Source: Acidobacteriota bacterium (GTDB taxonomy: Bacteria; Acidobacteriota; JAAYUB01; JAMOQF01). Taken from it: a stretch of 5,892 nt of DNA. Below the pieces are notes generated by a model. That model was given only the letters and a program-made list of their open reading frames with translations, was not told where the DNA came from and made no database searches. The position numbers and the translations under genes are program-made. Shown one piece after another: positions 1-5,892 of this stretch. Location: NCBI GenBank assembly GCA_027040585.1, contig JALULU010000375.1, positions 1-5,892 on the forward strand, given 5' to 3'. Numbering within the stretch: position 1 is the first letter of the stretch; each line of letters opens with the position of its first letter.

Positions 1-195
1 GGAATGGGCTCAGATGGTGCAAAAGGTTTACTAAAAATTAAAGATGCAGGCGGTATTACAATTGCACAGGAGGAAAAAAGTTGTACTGTTTTCGGAATGC
101 CAAAAAGTGCAATTGAAATAAACGCAGCAATGTATATATTTTCTATTGAAAAAATAATAAGTTTTCTAAATAATATCAATAGACAGATGATATGA
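1..195 (+). CDS. cheB: CheB-type protein-glutamate methylesterase, C-terminal fragment (5' end outside window)
   Basis: This is the last 64 codons of a chemoreceptor methylesterase, which removes methyl groups from (or deamidates) glutamates on methyl-accepting receptors and so resets receptor sensitivity. The open frame runs from base 1 to a TGA at 193-195. The visible protein begins GMGSDGAKG; the Asp of GSDGA (bases 13-15) aligns with the catalytic Asp286 of Salmonella CheB. It continues with the conserved AGGITIAQ..SC.VFGMP.SAIE stretch typical of the CheB catalytic domain. The catalytic Ser and His, and any N-terminal receiver domain, lie upstream and cannot be seen, so I cannot say whether this is a phosphorylation-regulated CheB or a stand-alone esterase domain. 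Position 41 is Asn (INAA) where many CheBs have Gly, a minor variation. The stop overlaps the ribosome binding site of the next gene, and a REC-GGDEF and a CheR gene follow directly. This supports a chemosensory operon and makes a WspF-like role possible. Confidence 0.93.
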   Translation, partial: GMGSDGAKGLLKIKDAGGITIAQEEKSCTVFGMPKSAIEINAAMYIFSIEKIISFLNNINRQMI

Positions 196-198
196 GGT
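194..198 (+). promoter_or_regulatory. Ribosome binding site of the REC-GGDEF gene, overlapping the cheB stop
   Basis: GAGGT at 194-198 lies 7 nt before the ATG at 206 and shares bases with the TGA stop of the upstream methylesterase (193-195). It supports ATG 206 as the start: the frame is closed by TGA at 188-190 and has no other start codon between. The arrangement suggests that ribosomes finishing cheB re-initiate on the next gene. Confidence 0.7.
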
Positions 199-205
199 AT
201 ATGGT

Positions 206-1654
206 ATGAATAAAAAGATTTTATTAGTTGAAGACAGCAAAATGGTAAGAGAAATGTATAAAGAGGTTTTTGAGAAGGAAGGATATAGTGTTATTGAAGC
301 TGAAGATGGTATTGAAGGTGCTGAAAAATTTTTCTCGGAAATTCCAAATATTGTAGTATCAGATATTGACATGCCTAAAATGAATGGATATCAACTCACA
401 AGGCTTTTAAAAAGTTTACCTCATTCTTCCAATATCCCTATTATCCTTCTTACCTCACTGACTGAAGCAAGACATTATTTCTGGGGATTTCAAACAGGTG
501 CAGATGAATACGTTTCAAAGGATGAAGATGTAGAGATCTTACTTGAAAAAATTAAAAATTTAATTGAAAAAGAAAAAGATGGGAGGGAAAAGTTAAAAGA
601 AGAAATACAAAAACACTATTCTTCCATAGACCTTCTATCCCTTTTAAATAAGCAATTGGACGATAGATTATTTGAATTAACTATTTTTAATAACATCATC
701 TCCACCATATTTGAGAATAAAGATTTTTTTGGAACTATAAAATCTATTTTAAACATATTATCCAACATTTTAGATTCAACTGTTTATTCCATCACAATAT
801 GTGCATCTGAAGAAATTTTTGTTTTTATAAATTCGGAACTTGATCTATCTCCTACTTACCTTGAAAAATTTTCAGTAAAAATAATAGATGTACTACAGGA
901 AACAACAGGAAAAAGTATGGAAAACGTAAATTTCAACATTGAATACTTTAGCAATGTAGGAGAGGATATAACAAAATTCAACGAAGAAAACATTATGTTT
1001 GAATTTAAAAGAGTAACAGATGAAACAATAGTGGCACTGGCATTTGACAGAAATAAACCATTTAACAAAGAAGAAAAAGTTTTGATTTCACAGTTTATAA
1101 AGCACATTGCCATTGTCTCAGCACACTCATATTTACACCAAAAAATTAAAAATTTATCCATTAAAGATGGATTGACGAAGCTTTACAACAAAAGGCATTT
1201 TTTAGAAATACTTGAAAGAGAAGTAAACCGTTCCATAAGATATCAAAGCGTTTTTTCTCTAATATTCTTAGATATAGACGACTTTAAAAAAGTAAATGAT
1301 ACATATGGACATATTTTTGGAGACATGGTTTTAAAAAGGATATCAGAAATAATAACTCAGGTTATAAGAGCCTCTGATGTTGCATGCAGATTTGGCGGTG
1401 AGGAGTTTTTGATAATGATGCCAGAAATAAAGAAAAAAGATGTTTGTACTGCAGCTGAAAGGATAAGAAAAGAAGTAGAAAAATCTGAATTTAAAACATC
1501 AACTGGAGAAATTGTAAAGGTTACTGTCAGCCTTGGCGTGGCTACAAGTAATGATATAAATTTCAAGGAAAGCAATATTGATGAATTGATAAAGATGTCC
1601 GATGGGAAAATGTATATGGCAAAGAATAAAGGCAAAAATAGGTTGGAATGTTAA
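206..1654 (+). CDS. Response regulator diguanylate cyclase (REC - GAF-like - GGDEF), PleD/WspR-type output protein
   Basis: A 482-residue cytoplasmic protein predicted to make cyclic di-GMP from two GTP when its receiver is phosphorylated. The receiver spans about residues 3-120: acidic pair E9/D10, phosphoacceptor D53 in SDIDMP, T83 and K105 all match the CheY pattern. K105 is followed by Asp rather than the usual cis-Pro. Residues 120-165 are rich in Glu and Lys and look like a helical or coiled-coil linker. Residues about 170-310 have the length and alpha/beta layout of a GAF domain, but I see no diagnostic ligand motif. The GGDEF domain covers about 315-480: DGLTKLYNKR opening, metal-binding D356 in FLDIDDF, N364 and D373 for guanine contact, and GGEEF at 397-401. 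R388-x-x-D391 sits five residues before it, as in the PleD allosteric inhibition site, so both catalysis and product feedback look intact. No signal peptide or membrane segment is visible. Its place between a CheB and a CheR gene suggests that a CheA-type kinase encoded nearby phosphorylates it. The WspR-like role is inference; the enzyme class is clear. Confidence 0.95.
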   Translation: MNKKILLVEDSKMVREMYKEVFEKEGYSVIEAEDGIEGAEKFFSEIPNIVVSDIDMPKMNGYQLTRLLKSLPHSSNIPIILLTSLTEARHYFWGFQTGADEYVSKDEDVEILLEKIKNLIEKEKDGREKLKEEIQKHYSSIDLLSLLNKQLDDRLFELTIFNNIISTIFENKDFFGTIKSILNILSNILDSTVYSITICASEEIFVFINSELDLSPTYLEKFSVKIIDVLQETTGKSMENVNFNIEYFSNVGEDITKFNEENIMFEFKRVTDETIVALAFDRNKPFNKEEKVLISQFIKHIAIVSAHSYLHQKIKNLSIKDGLTKLYNKRHFLEILEREVNRSIRYQSVFSLIFLDIDDFKKVNDTYGHIFGDMVLKRISEIITQVIRASDVACRFGGEEFLIMMPEIKKKDVCTAAERIRKEVEKSEFKTSTGEIVKVTVSLGVATSNDINFKESNIDELIKMSDGKMYMAKNKGKNRLEC

Positions 1655-3003
1655 AAAAGATCGAAAAACTTCTTGAGGAAAACTTTGGCTTAATATCTGA
1701 TAAAAGCACAAGGGATAAGCTACTTAAATTTATTCATAAAAGGTCAAAAAATCTTAAAATCTCTTTTAACGACTATATAAATTTATTGATTAATGATGAG
1801 AACAAAGTTGAATGGAATAAATTGGTTGAAGAGATAACAATCAATGAATCCTACTTTTTTAGGGTACCCCAACACTTTGAATTGTTAAAAAAAATTTCAT
1901 TAGAAATCTTAGAAAAGAAAGGGAAATTGAATATATTATCTGAAGCTTGCTGCACAGGTGAAGAACCTTATACTATTGCTATTGTGTTAAAAGAAAATTT
2001 ATCACCTGAAGACTTTAAAAAAGTATATATCCTTGGAACTGATGTAAATAAAAAAAATTTAGAAATAGCAAAAGAGGGGATCTATTCTAAAAGAAAAGTT
2101 CAATTGTGTTCTGAAATTGTATTGAAAAAATATTTTACAAAACATATGGGGAATAGATACAAATTGTCTGAGGAAATTAAAAAGACATGTGTTTTTAAAT
2201 ACCACAATCTTTTGGATTATAATTACACAGATTTCTTTAAAAGAAAATTTGACATAATTTTTTTAAGAAATGTAATGATTTATTTTAAAAAGGAAAGCAA
2301 TAAAAAAATATTGGAGGAAATTTATAAATTATTAGAAGATGATGGATTTCTTTTTACAGGGGCTTCAGAATCACTCTGGGGTATAACAGATAAATTTGAA
2401 GTTGATTATTTTAAAGATACCTTTTTTTATAAAAAATCACTGTTCAAAAAACCTCGTCAAAACACTTCTAAAATAGAGCTATCTGAATTCTTAAAGCAAA
2501 ATTCCGTAAATATTAAGGTTAAACACCCCCCTTTAAATGAATCTATAAAATATATGCCTGAAAAAGAGAAAGAGGATATTGTCAAAATACTTGCAGATTT
2601 ACTTGAACAACAAAAAATAAAAATATTTTATGAGAAGTTTGAAAATCTAAAAATAAAGGGAGAAACGTTAAATAAAGATTTGATTTTTTTAAAAGGTATT
2701 GCACTATTTAAGGAAAAAAAGTTTGAAGAGGCATTAAAGGAATTTAAAAAACTAACTTTCCTCGACATCGATCTCATAACTCCAAGATTATTTATATCAA
2801 TATGTTATAAAAACTTAAACAAAAAAGATGAAGAAAAAAAAGAAATTGAAAATATTAAACAAATTTTAAAAGAAAATAGAAGCAAAAAACTTAACGCAGA
2901 AAAATATTTAAGCGAAACAAAAGATTTAGACATTGAAAGTATTAAAAAATTAATGTTTGAAAAAGAGGAAACAAAATCTAAATATCAAAGTCCTACTTTA
3001 TAA
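1648..3003 (+). CDS. cheR: CheR-type chemoreceptor methyltransferase with C-terminal TPR-like extension
   Basis: A 451-residue SAM-dependent enzyme predicted to methylate glutamates of chemoreceptors. About residues 1-60 are the helical CheR N-terminal domain. Then come TINESYFFR (64-72), the SAM-binding loop ending TGEEPY (103-108), LGTDVN with D132, and FLRNVMIYF (205-213) followed by the GFLFTGASESL strand, all hallmarks of the CheR catalytic domain, which ends near 265. In the SAM loop, SEACC (98-102) stands where most members read SAGCS or SAAAS, so Glu replaces a small residue. The tail (about 270-451) is Lys/Glu rich. Residues 343-408 resemble one or two tetratricopeptide helices (FLKGIALFKEKKFEEALKEFKKL, then a second helical pair). 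CheR-TPR architecture is known from WspC and similar proteins outside classical motility control. ATG 1648 overlaps the previous gene by 7 nt and has only a weak AGG at 1640-1642 ahead of it, suggesting translational coupling. The protein begins at the normal family start. Its last codons overlap the convergent guaB. Confidence 0.93.
   Translation: MLKKIEKLLEENFGLISDKSTRDKLLKFIHKRSKNLKISFNDYINLLINDENKVEWNKLVEEITINESYFFRVPQHFELLKKISLEILEKKGKLNILSEACCTGEEPYTIAIVLKENLSPEDFKKVYILGTDVNKKNLEIAKEGIYSKRKVQLCSEIVLKKYFTKHMGNRYKLSEEIKKTCVFKYHNLLDYNYTDFFKRKFDIIFLRNVMIYFKKESNKKILEEIYKLLEDDGFLFTGASESLWGITDKFEVDYFKDTFFYKKSLFKKPRQNTSKIELSEFLKQNSVNIKVKHPPLNESIKYMPEKEKEDIVKILADLLEQQKIKIFYEKFENLKIKGETLNKDLIFLKGIALFKEKKFEEALKEFKKLTFLDIDLITPRLFISICYKNLNKKDEEKKEIENIKQILKENRSKKLNAEKYLSETKDLDIESIKKLMFEKEETKSKYQSPTL
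2674..2871 (+). other. Probable TPR-like segment of the CheR protein
   Basis: These bases encode CheR residues 343-408. The pattern F.KGIALF..KKFEEALKEF..L fits a TPR helix pair: a small residue (Gly350) in helix A, the turn, and Ala362 in helix B. A second, more degenerate pair follows (LFISICYKNLNKKDEEKKEIENI). Such repeats usually mediate protein-protein contacts, here perhaps with receptors or the kinase array. Only one repeat is a good match, so the domain may be very short or simply a helical tail. Confidence 0.55.
2985..3003. other. Convergent 3' overlap of cheR and guaB
   Basis: The plus-strand cheR frame ends with TAA at 3001-3003, and the minus-strand guaB frame ends with TGA read at 2987-2985, so 19 bp code on both strands. 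There is no intergenic spacer and no strong GC-rich hairpin with a T tract at the junction. Confidence 0.85.
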
Positions 3004-4454
3004 TTGGGTGCTTCTTTAGTTACTATAACATCGTGAACATGACTCTCTTTAAGTCCACTGTTTGTTATTTTTATAAATTTAGCTTTTTCTTTTAGCTCTT
3101 TTAGATTTTTACACCCACAATATCCCATGCCAGATCTCAACCCTCCAGTTAATTGAGGTATTAAATTCCTTAAACTGCCTTTATATGGCACCCTACCCTC
3201 TACACCTTCTGGCACAAGTTTTGTACTATCCTCTTTATCTTCCTGAAAATATCTGTCTGAACTCCCCTCTTTCATTGCGCCAATAGAGCCCATTCCCCTA
3301 TATGCCTTATAACTCCTATTCTGATAAAATATCAGCTCACCTGGACTTTCATCTGTCCCAGCAAAAAGTGATCCAATCATCACAGAGTCAGCACCGGCAA
3401 CAATTGCCTTTGTTATATCACCTGAATATTTTATTCCTCCATCAGCAATAAGTGGTATATCGTACTCTTTCAAAACTTTATAACAATCCATAATTGCAGT
3501 AATTTGAGGTACACCAACACCTGATACAATCCTCGTGGTACAAATTGATCCAGGACCAATGCCAACCTTAACTCCATCCACACCAATTTCAGCTAAATCC
3601 CTTGCAGCTTCTTCTGTAGCAACATTCCCCACTATTAATTGTAATTCAGGAAATTTTTTCTTTATATTTTTTGCCGCATCAAGCACTTTTTTAGAGTGTC
3701 CATGGGCAGTATCTATCACAATTACATCCACTTCAGCTTTAACCAGTTCCTCTACCCTCTCCATAGAATCTTTGCCAACTCCAACAGCAGCACCAACAAC
3801 AAGCCTTCCATGTTTATCCCTACAAGCATTTGGAAAATCTATAATTTTTTGAATATCTTTAACAGTAATTAACCCTTTTAAATTAAATTCATCATCAACA
3901 ATTAATAATTTTTCAATTCTATGCCTGTGTAAAACTTTTTTTGCGTCTTCAAGACGTGTTCCAATGGGCGCTGTAATTAAATTTTCTGAAGTCATCAATT
4001 TATTTACAGGCAAACTCATTCTTGTTTCAAATCTCAAATCCCTATTGGTCAAAATTCCAACCAATTTTTTCCCTTCAGTTATTGGAATTCCAGAAATTTT
4101 AAACCTTTTCATTATTTCAAGGGCCTCAGCCACTGTGGCATCAGGGGAAATTGTTATTGGGTTCAAAATCATTCCGCTTACAGACCTTTTAACTATATCA
4201 ACCTCTTTCGCCTGTTTCTCAACTGACATATTTTTGTGTATTATCCCAATCCCACCTTCTTCCGCCATTGCCTTAGCCATTTTTGCTTCAGTCACAGTAT
4301 CCATTGCAGCACTTATAAGGGGAATATTTAAATGTATCTTTCTTGTGAGCCTTGCACTTATATCTGTTTCAGCTGGTAAAACAGAAGATTTTGCAGGTAA
4401 CAACAATACATCGTCAAAAGTTAAGCCTTCTTTAAAAATTTTAATCCTTTCCAT
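2985..4454 (-). CDS. guaB: Inosine-5'-monophosphate dehydrogenase (IMP to XMP, guanine nucleotide synthesis)
   Basis: A complete 489-residue IMPDH, essentially the length of the E. coli enzyme. It oxidises IMP to XMP with NAD+, the first committed step to GMP, in the cytoplasm. The N-terminus GLTFDDVLLLP (10-20) and AAMDTVTE (49-56) are typical. A CBS pair interrupts the barrel at about 95-205 and is the usual site of nucleotide regulation. GPGSICTTR carries catalytic Cys305. ADGGIKYSGD (337-346) binds the IMP phosphate, and the flap has SSDRYFQ with Arg401 and Tyr402. All key residues are present, so the enzyme should be active. I place the start at ATG 4454 (MERIKIFKEG) because it has a good ribosome binding site. 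A longer in-frame start at 4475 would add seven residues unlike the family and overlap secA by 19 bp. The gene lies 2 nt after secA and was probably transcribed with it. guaA is not adjacent downstream, where the convergent cheR lies. Confidence 0.98.
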   Translation of the reverse strand: MERIKIFKEGLTFDDVLLLPAKSSVLPAETDISARLTRKIHLNIPLISAAMDTVTEAKMAKAMAEEGGIGIIHKNMSVEKQAKEVDIVKRSVSGMILNPITISPDATVAEALEIMKRFKISGIPITEGKKLVGILTNRDLRFETRMSLPVNKLMTSENLITAPIGTRLEDAKKVLHRHRIEKLLIVDDEFNLKGLITVKDIQKIIDFPNACRDKHGRLVVGAAVGVGKDSMERVEELVKAEVDVIVIDTAHGHSKKVLDAAKNIKKKFPELQLIVGNVATEEAARDLAEIGVDGVKVGIGPGSICTTRIVSGVGVPQITAIMDCYKVLKEYDIPLIADGGIKYSGDITKAIVAGADSVMIGSLFAGTDESPGELIFYQNRSYKAYRGMGSIGAMKEGSSDRYFQEDKEDSTKLVPEGVEGRVPYKGSLRNLIPQLTGGLRSGMGYCGCKNLKELKEKAKFIKITNSGLKESHVHDVIVTKEAPNYKVGL

Positions 4455-4456
4455 TT

Positions 4457-5892
4457 TTATCTCCTGCCACAACAATTTTTATATTTTTTCCCACTGCCAC
4501 AGGGACAGGGATCATTTCTACCAATCTTTTTCCCCTTTACTATTGGTTTTTGTTTGGCTTTGCCACCCTTTGCCTCTCTTCTTTCTTCCCCTCTACCATA
4601 GGTATAATTACTCTCCTTTTCCTCACCAAAATCCATAATAACTGATGGCTCCAGCCTCCATATAAATTTTACAAATTCATCTTCCATCCTATTTAGCATA
4701 TCATTAAAAAGGTCATAACTCTCTTTTTTATATTCAACCACTGGATCCATTTGACCATAACCTCTTAATCCAATACCTTCTTTGAGGTGGTCAAGCGCCA
4801 ACAAATGATCCTTCCACTGATTGTCAAGTATTTGAAGCATTATATATCTTTCAAAAAGGCGCATATTCTCACTACCTATTGCCTTTTCCTTTTCCTCATA
4901 TATCTTTATAATTCTATCCCACAGTTTTTCCCTTAGTTCCCCATAGCTTAAGTTCCTTATATCATCTGCTATATCTTTTAAATCTATTCCAAATTCATCT
5001 GATATATTAACTGCAAGATTTTCCACATCCCAATCCTTCTGATCCTTTGTTGCGGGAGTAAATTCATCAAGATATGAATCCAAAATAGCCTCAACAGTTT
5101 CAATGATATAATCCTTTTGTTCCTTACCCTCAAGCAAATCTCTTCTCATCCTGTAAATTGCTTCTCTTTGCTTATTCATAACATCGTCAAATTCAAGAAG
5201 ATGTTTTCTGGTTTCAAAGTTCTGTGCTTCAACCTGTTTTTGAGCTCTTTCAATCTGACGTGTAATCATTTTACTCTCTATCGGAGTATCTTCCTGCATA
5301 CCTATTGTTGTCATAAGTGAAGAAATTTTCTCACCACCATATATCCTCATCAAGTCATCTTCAAGACTTAAATAAAATCTTGTAGACCCTGGGTCTCCTT
5401 GCCTTCCGGCACGTCCCCTTAACTGATTATCTATTCTCCTTGACTCATGCCTTTCTGAACCTATTATGTGAAGTCCACCAACTTTTACCACTTCATCATG
5501 TTCATCTTTCACCTTTGCCTTCATCTTCTCAATCATCTTTTCATATTCTTCTTCTGGAACTTCTCTCCAATCTTTTTTTCTCTTTTTAAATTCCTCACGA
5601 GCCAAAAATTCAGGATTACCACCAAGTAAAATATCAGTTCCTCTACCTGCCATATTTGTTGCTATGGTAACTGCACCTTTTCTACCAGCCTGGGCAATAA
5701 TTTCTGCTTCTTTTTCGTGATATTTAGCATTTAAAACATTATGTGGTACCCCCTTCTTTTTCAGCAATCTACTTAAGTATTCAGATTTCTCTATTGAAAT
5801 AGTTCCAACAAGTACAGGCCTTCCCAATTTGTGAAGTTCTTCAATTTCCCTTACTATTGCCCTAAACTTTTCTTTTTCAGTTTTATATATCA
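4457..5892 (-). CDS. secA: Preprotein translocase motor ATPase SecA, C-terminal half (5' end outside window)
   Basis: The frame is open to the window edge (first full codon at 5890) and gives 477 residues, about half of a usual SecA. SecA is the ATP-driven motor that pushes unfolded secretory proteins through SecYEG at the inner membrane. In visible-fragment numbering, it starts in nucleotide-binding domain 2 with IYKTEKEKFRAIV and VGTISIEKSE (28-36). Helicase motif V follows (TNMAGRGTD, 78-86), then the variable insert rich in Lys/Glu (about 92-135), and motif VI QLRGRAGRQGDPG (156-168) with the arginine finger. The helical scaffold begins near 205. The wing and second scaffold part covers about 340-415 (DNQWKDHLLALDHLKEGIGLRGYGQ). 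A charged linker leads to the zinc tail C462-P-C464...C473-C474, which binds SecB and phospholipids in known SecAs. The ATP-binding Walker A and B of NBD1 and the crosslinking domain are beyond the window. An apparent TTG start at 5827 is internal and not real, since upstream codons match SecA. guaB follows after 2 nt. Confidence 0.98.
   Translation of the reverse strand, partial: IYKTEKEKFRAIVREIEELHKLGRPVLVGTISIEKSEYLSRLLKKKGVPHNVLNAKYHEKEAEIIAQAGRKGAVTIATNMAGRGTDILLGGNPEFLAREEFKKRKKDWREVPEEEYEKMIEKMKAKVKDEHDEVVKVGGLHIIGSERHESRRIDNQLRGRAGRQGDPGSTRFYLSLEDDLMRIYGGEKISSLMTTIGMQEDTPIESKMITRQIERAQKQVEAQNFETRKHLLEFDDVMNKQREAIYRMRRDLLEGKEQKDYIIETVEAILDSYLDEFTPATKDQKDWDVENLAVNISDEFGIDLKDIADDIRNLSYGELREKLWDRIIKIYEEKEKAIGSENMRLFERYIMLQILDNQWKDHLLALDHLKEGIGLRGYGQMDPVVEYKKESYDLFNDMLNRMEDEFVKFIWRLEPSVIMDFGEEKESNYTYGRGEERREAKGGKAKQKPIVKGKKIGRNDPCPCGSGKKYKNCCGRR
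4460..4465 (-). promoter_or_regulatory. Ribosome binding site of guaB inside the end of secA
   Basis: Read on the minus strand, AGGAGA runs from 4465 to 4460, five nt before ATG 4454. It is the best Shine-Dalgarno match in the window. It lies within the final Arg codons of secA, just ahead of that gene's TAA (4459-4457). It decides the guaB start and implies coupling with secA translation. Confidence 0.85.
4469..4507 (-). other. SecA C-terminal zinc-binding motif (CxC-x8-CC)
   Basis: The bases encode CPCGSGKKYKNCC near the end of SecA. The four cysteines fit the SEC-C zinc-binding fold, preceded by the usual GRNDP. In Proteobacteria this tail docks SecB, so its intact state suggests a functional metal-binding tail. 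Some lineages keep it without SecB. Confidence 0.93.

Noticed and set aside
856..1161. Minus-strand open frames at 166-372, 856-1161, 1357-1635 and 1499-1711
   Set aside because: All are opposite the REC-GGDEF gene or its edges, lack ribosome binding sites of note and do not resemble proteins I know.
2041..2290. Homopolymer A and T runs (7-8 nt) in cheR as signs of frameshifting or phase variation
   Set aside because: The frame stays intact and matches CheR on both sides. Such runs are expected from Lys/Asn/Phe codons in AT-rich DNA.
2988..3060. Possible bidirectional terminator at the cheR/guaB junction
   Set aside because: Only a 4-bp AAAG/CTTT pairing is visible around 2987-2999, too weak and AT-rich to call a terminator.
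3535..3852. Plus-strand open frame of 105 codons opposite guaB
   Set aside because: Antisense shadow of the conserved IMPDH barrel, with low-complexity Ser/Thr/Pro content.
4455..4475. Upstream in-frame start for guaB at 4475 (MLWQEIK extension)
   Set aside because: The extra residues are the secA zinc tail read in another frame, and the Shine-Dalgarno is placed for ATG 4454.
3964..4638. 224-codon plus-strand open frame opposite guaB and the end of secA
   Set aside because: It lies antisense to two unmistakable genes, its hydrophobic Ile/Ser/Phe-rich product is what the complement of such codons yields, and it has no family resemblance.
5117..5320. Plus-strand open frame of 67 codons opposite secA
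   Set aside because: Antisense to the well-conserved SecA scaffold region; no independent support.
5825..5827. TTG as the start of a truncated SecA
   Set aside because: The 21 codons upstream continue in frame to the window edge and match SecA (IYKTEKEKFRAIV), so the gene is simply cut by the window.

Overview
The window is almost entirely coding. It holds two converging gene blocks from an AT-rich bacterium (roughly one third G+C by eye). The first block (plus strand, 1-3003) is the end of a chemosensory signalling operon. The second (minus strand, 5892-2985) is a housekeeping pair, secA then guaB. The only bases outside genes are about 10 nt at 196-205 and 2 nt at 4455-4456. I see no RNA gene, mobile element, CRISPR array, long repeat or convincing terminator. 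SecA has a complete cysteine zinc tail, and the signalling proteins resemble those of flagellated or surface-sensing Gram-negative lineages. A thermophilic or anaerobic AT-rich group such as Deferribacterota would fit, but that is a low-confidence impression and no gene here proves it.

Plus-strand block: (1) the last 64 codons of a CheB-type receptor methylesterase, including the catalytic aspartate; (2) a 482-residue response regulator with a receiver domain, a helical linker, a probable GAF-like domain and a C-terminal diguanylate cyclase domain with an intact GGEEF active site and an RxxD product-inhibition site; (3) a 451-residue CheR-type receptor methyltransferase with a C-terminal extension that looks TPR-like. 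The three genes are tightly packed (10-nt gap, then 7-nt overlap), so they are very probably co-transcribed and translationally coupled. The set (methylesterase, REC-GGDEF output, methyltransferase with TPR-like tail) is the one seen in Wsp-type surface-sensing systems. There a chemotaxis-like receptor/kinase array controls c-di-GMP synthesis rather than the flagellar motor. The receptor, coupling protein and CheA kinase would have to lie upstream of the window.

Minus-strand block: the C-terminal half of SecA (NBD2 motor motifs, helical scaffold and wing region, zinc-binding tail) is followed after 2 nt by a full-length guaB (IMP dehydrogenase, 489 residues, CBS pair and all main catalytic residues). 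The guaB ribosome binding site lies inside the last codons of secA. guaB and cheR converge and overlap tail to tail by 19 nt, leaving no room for an intergenic terminator.
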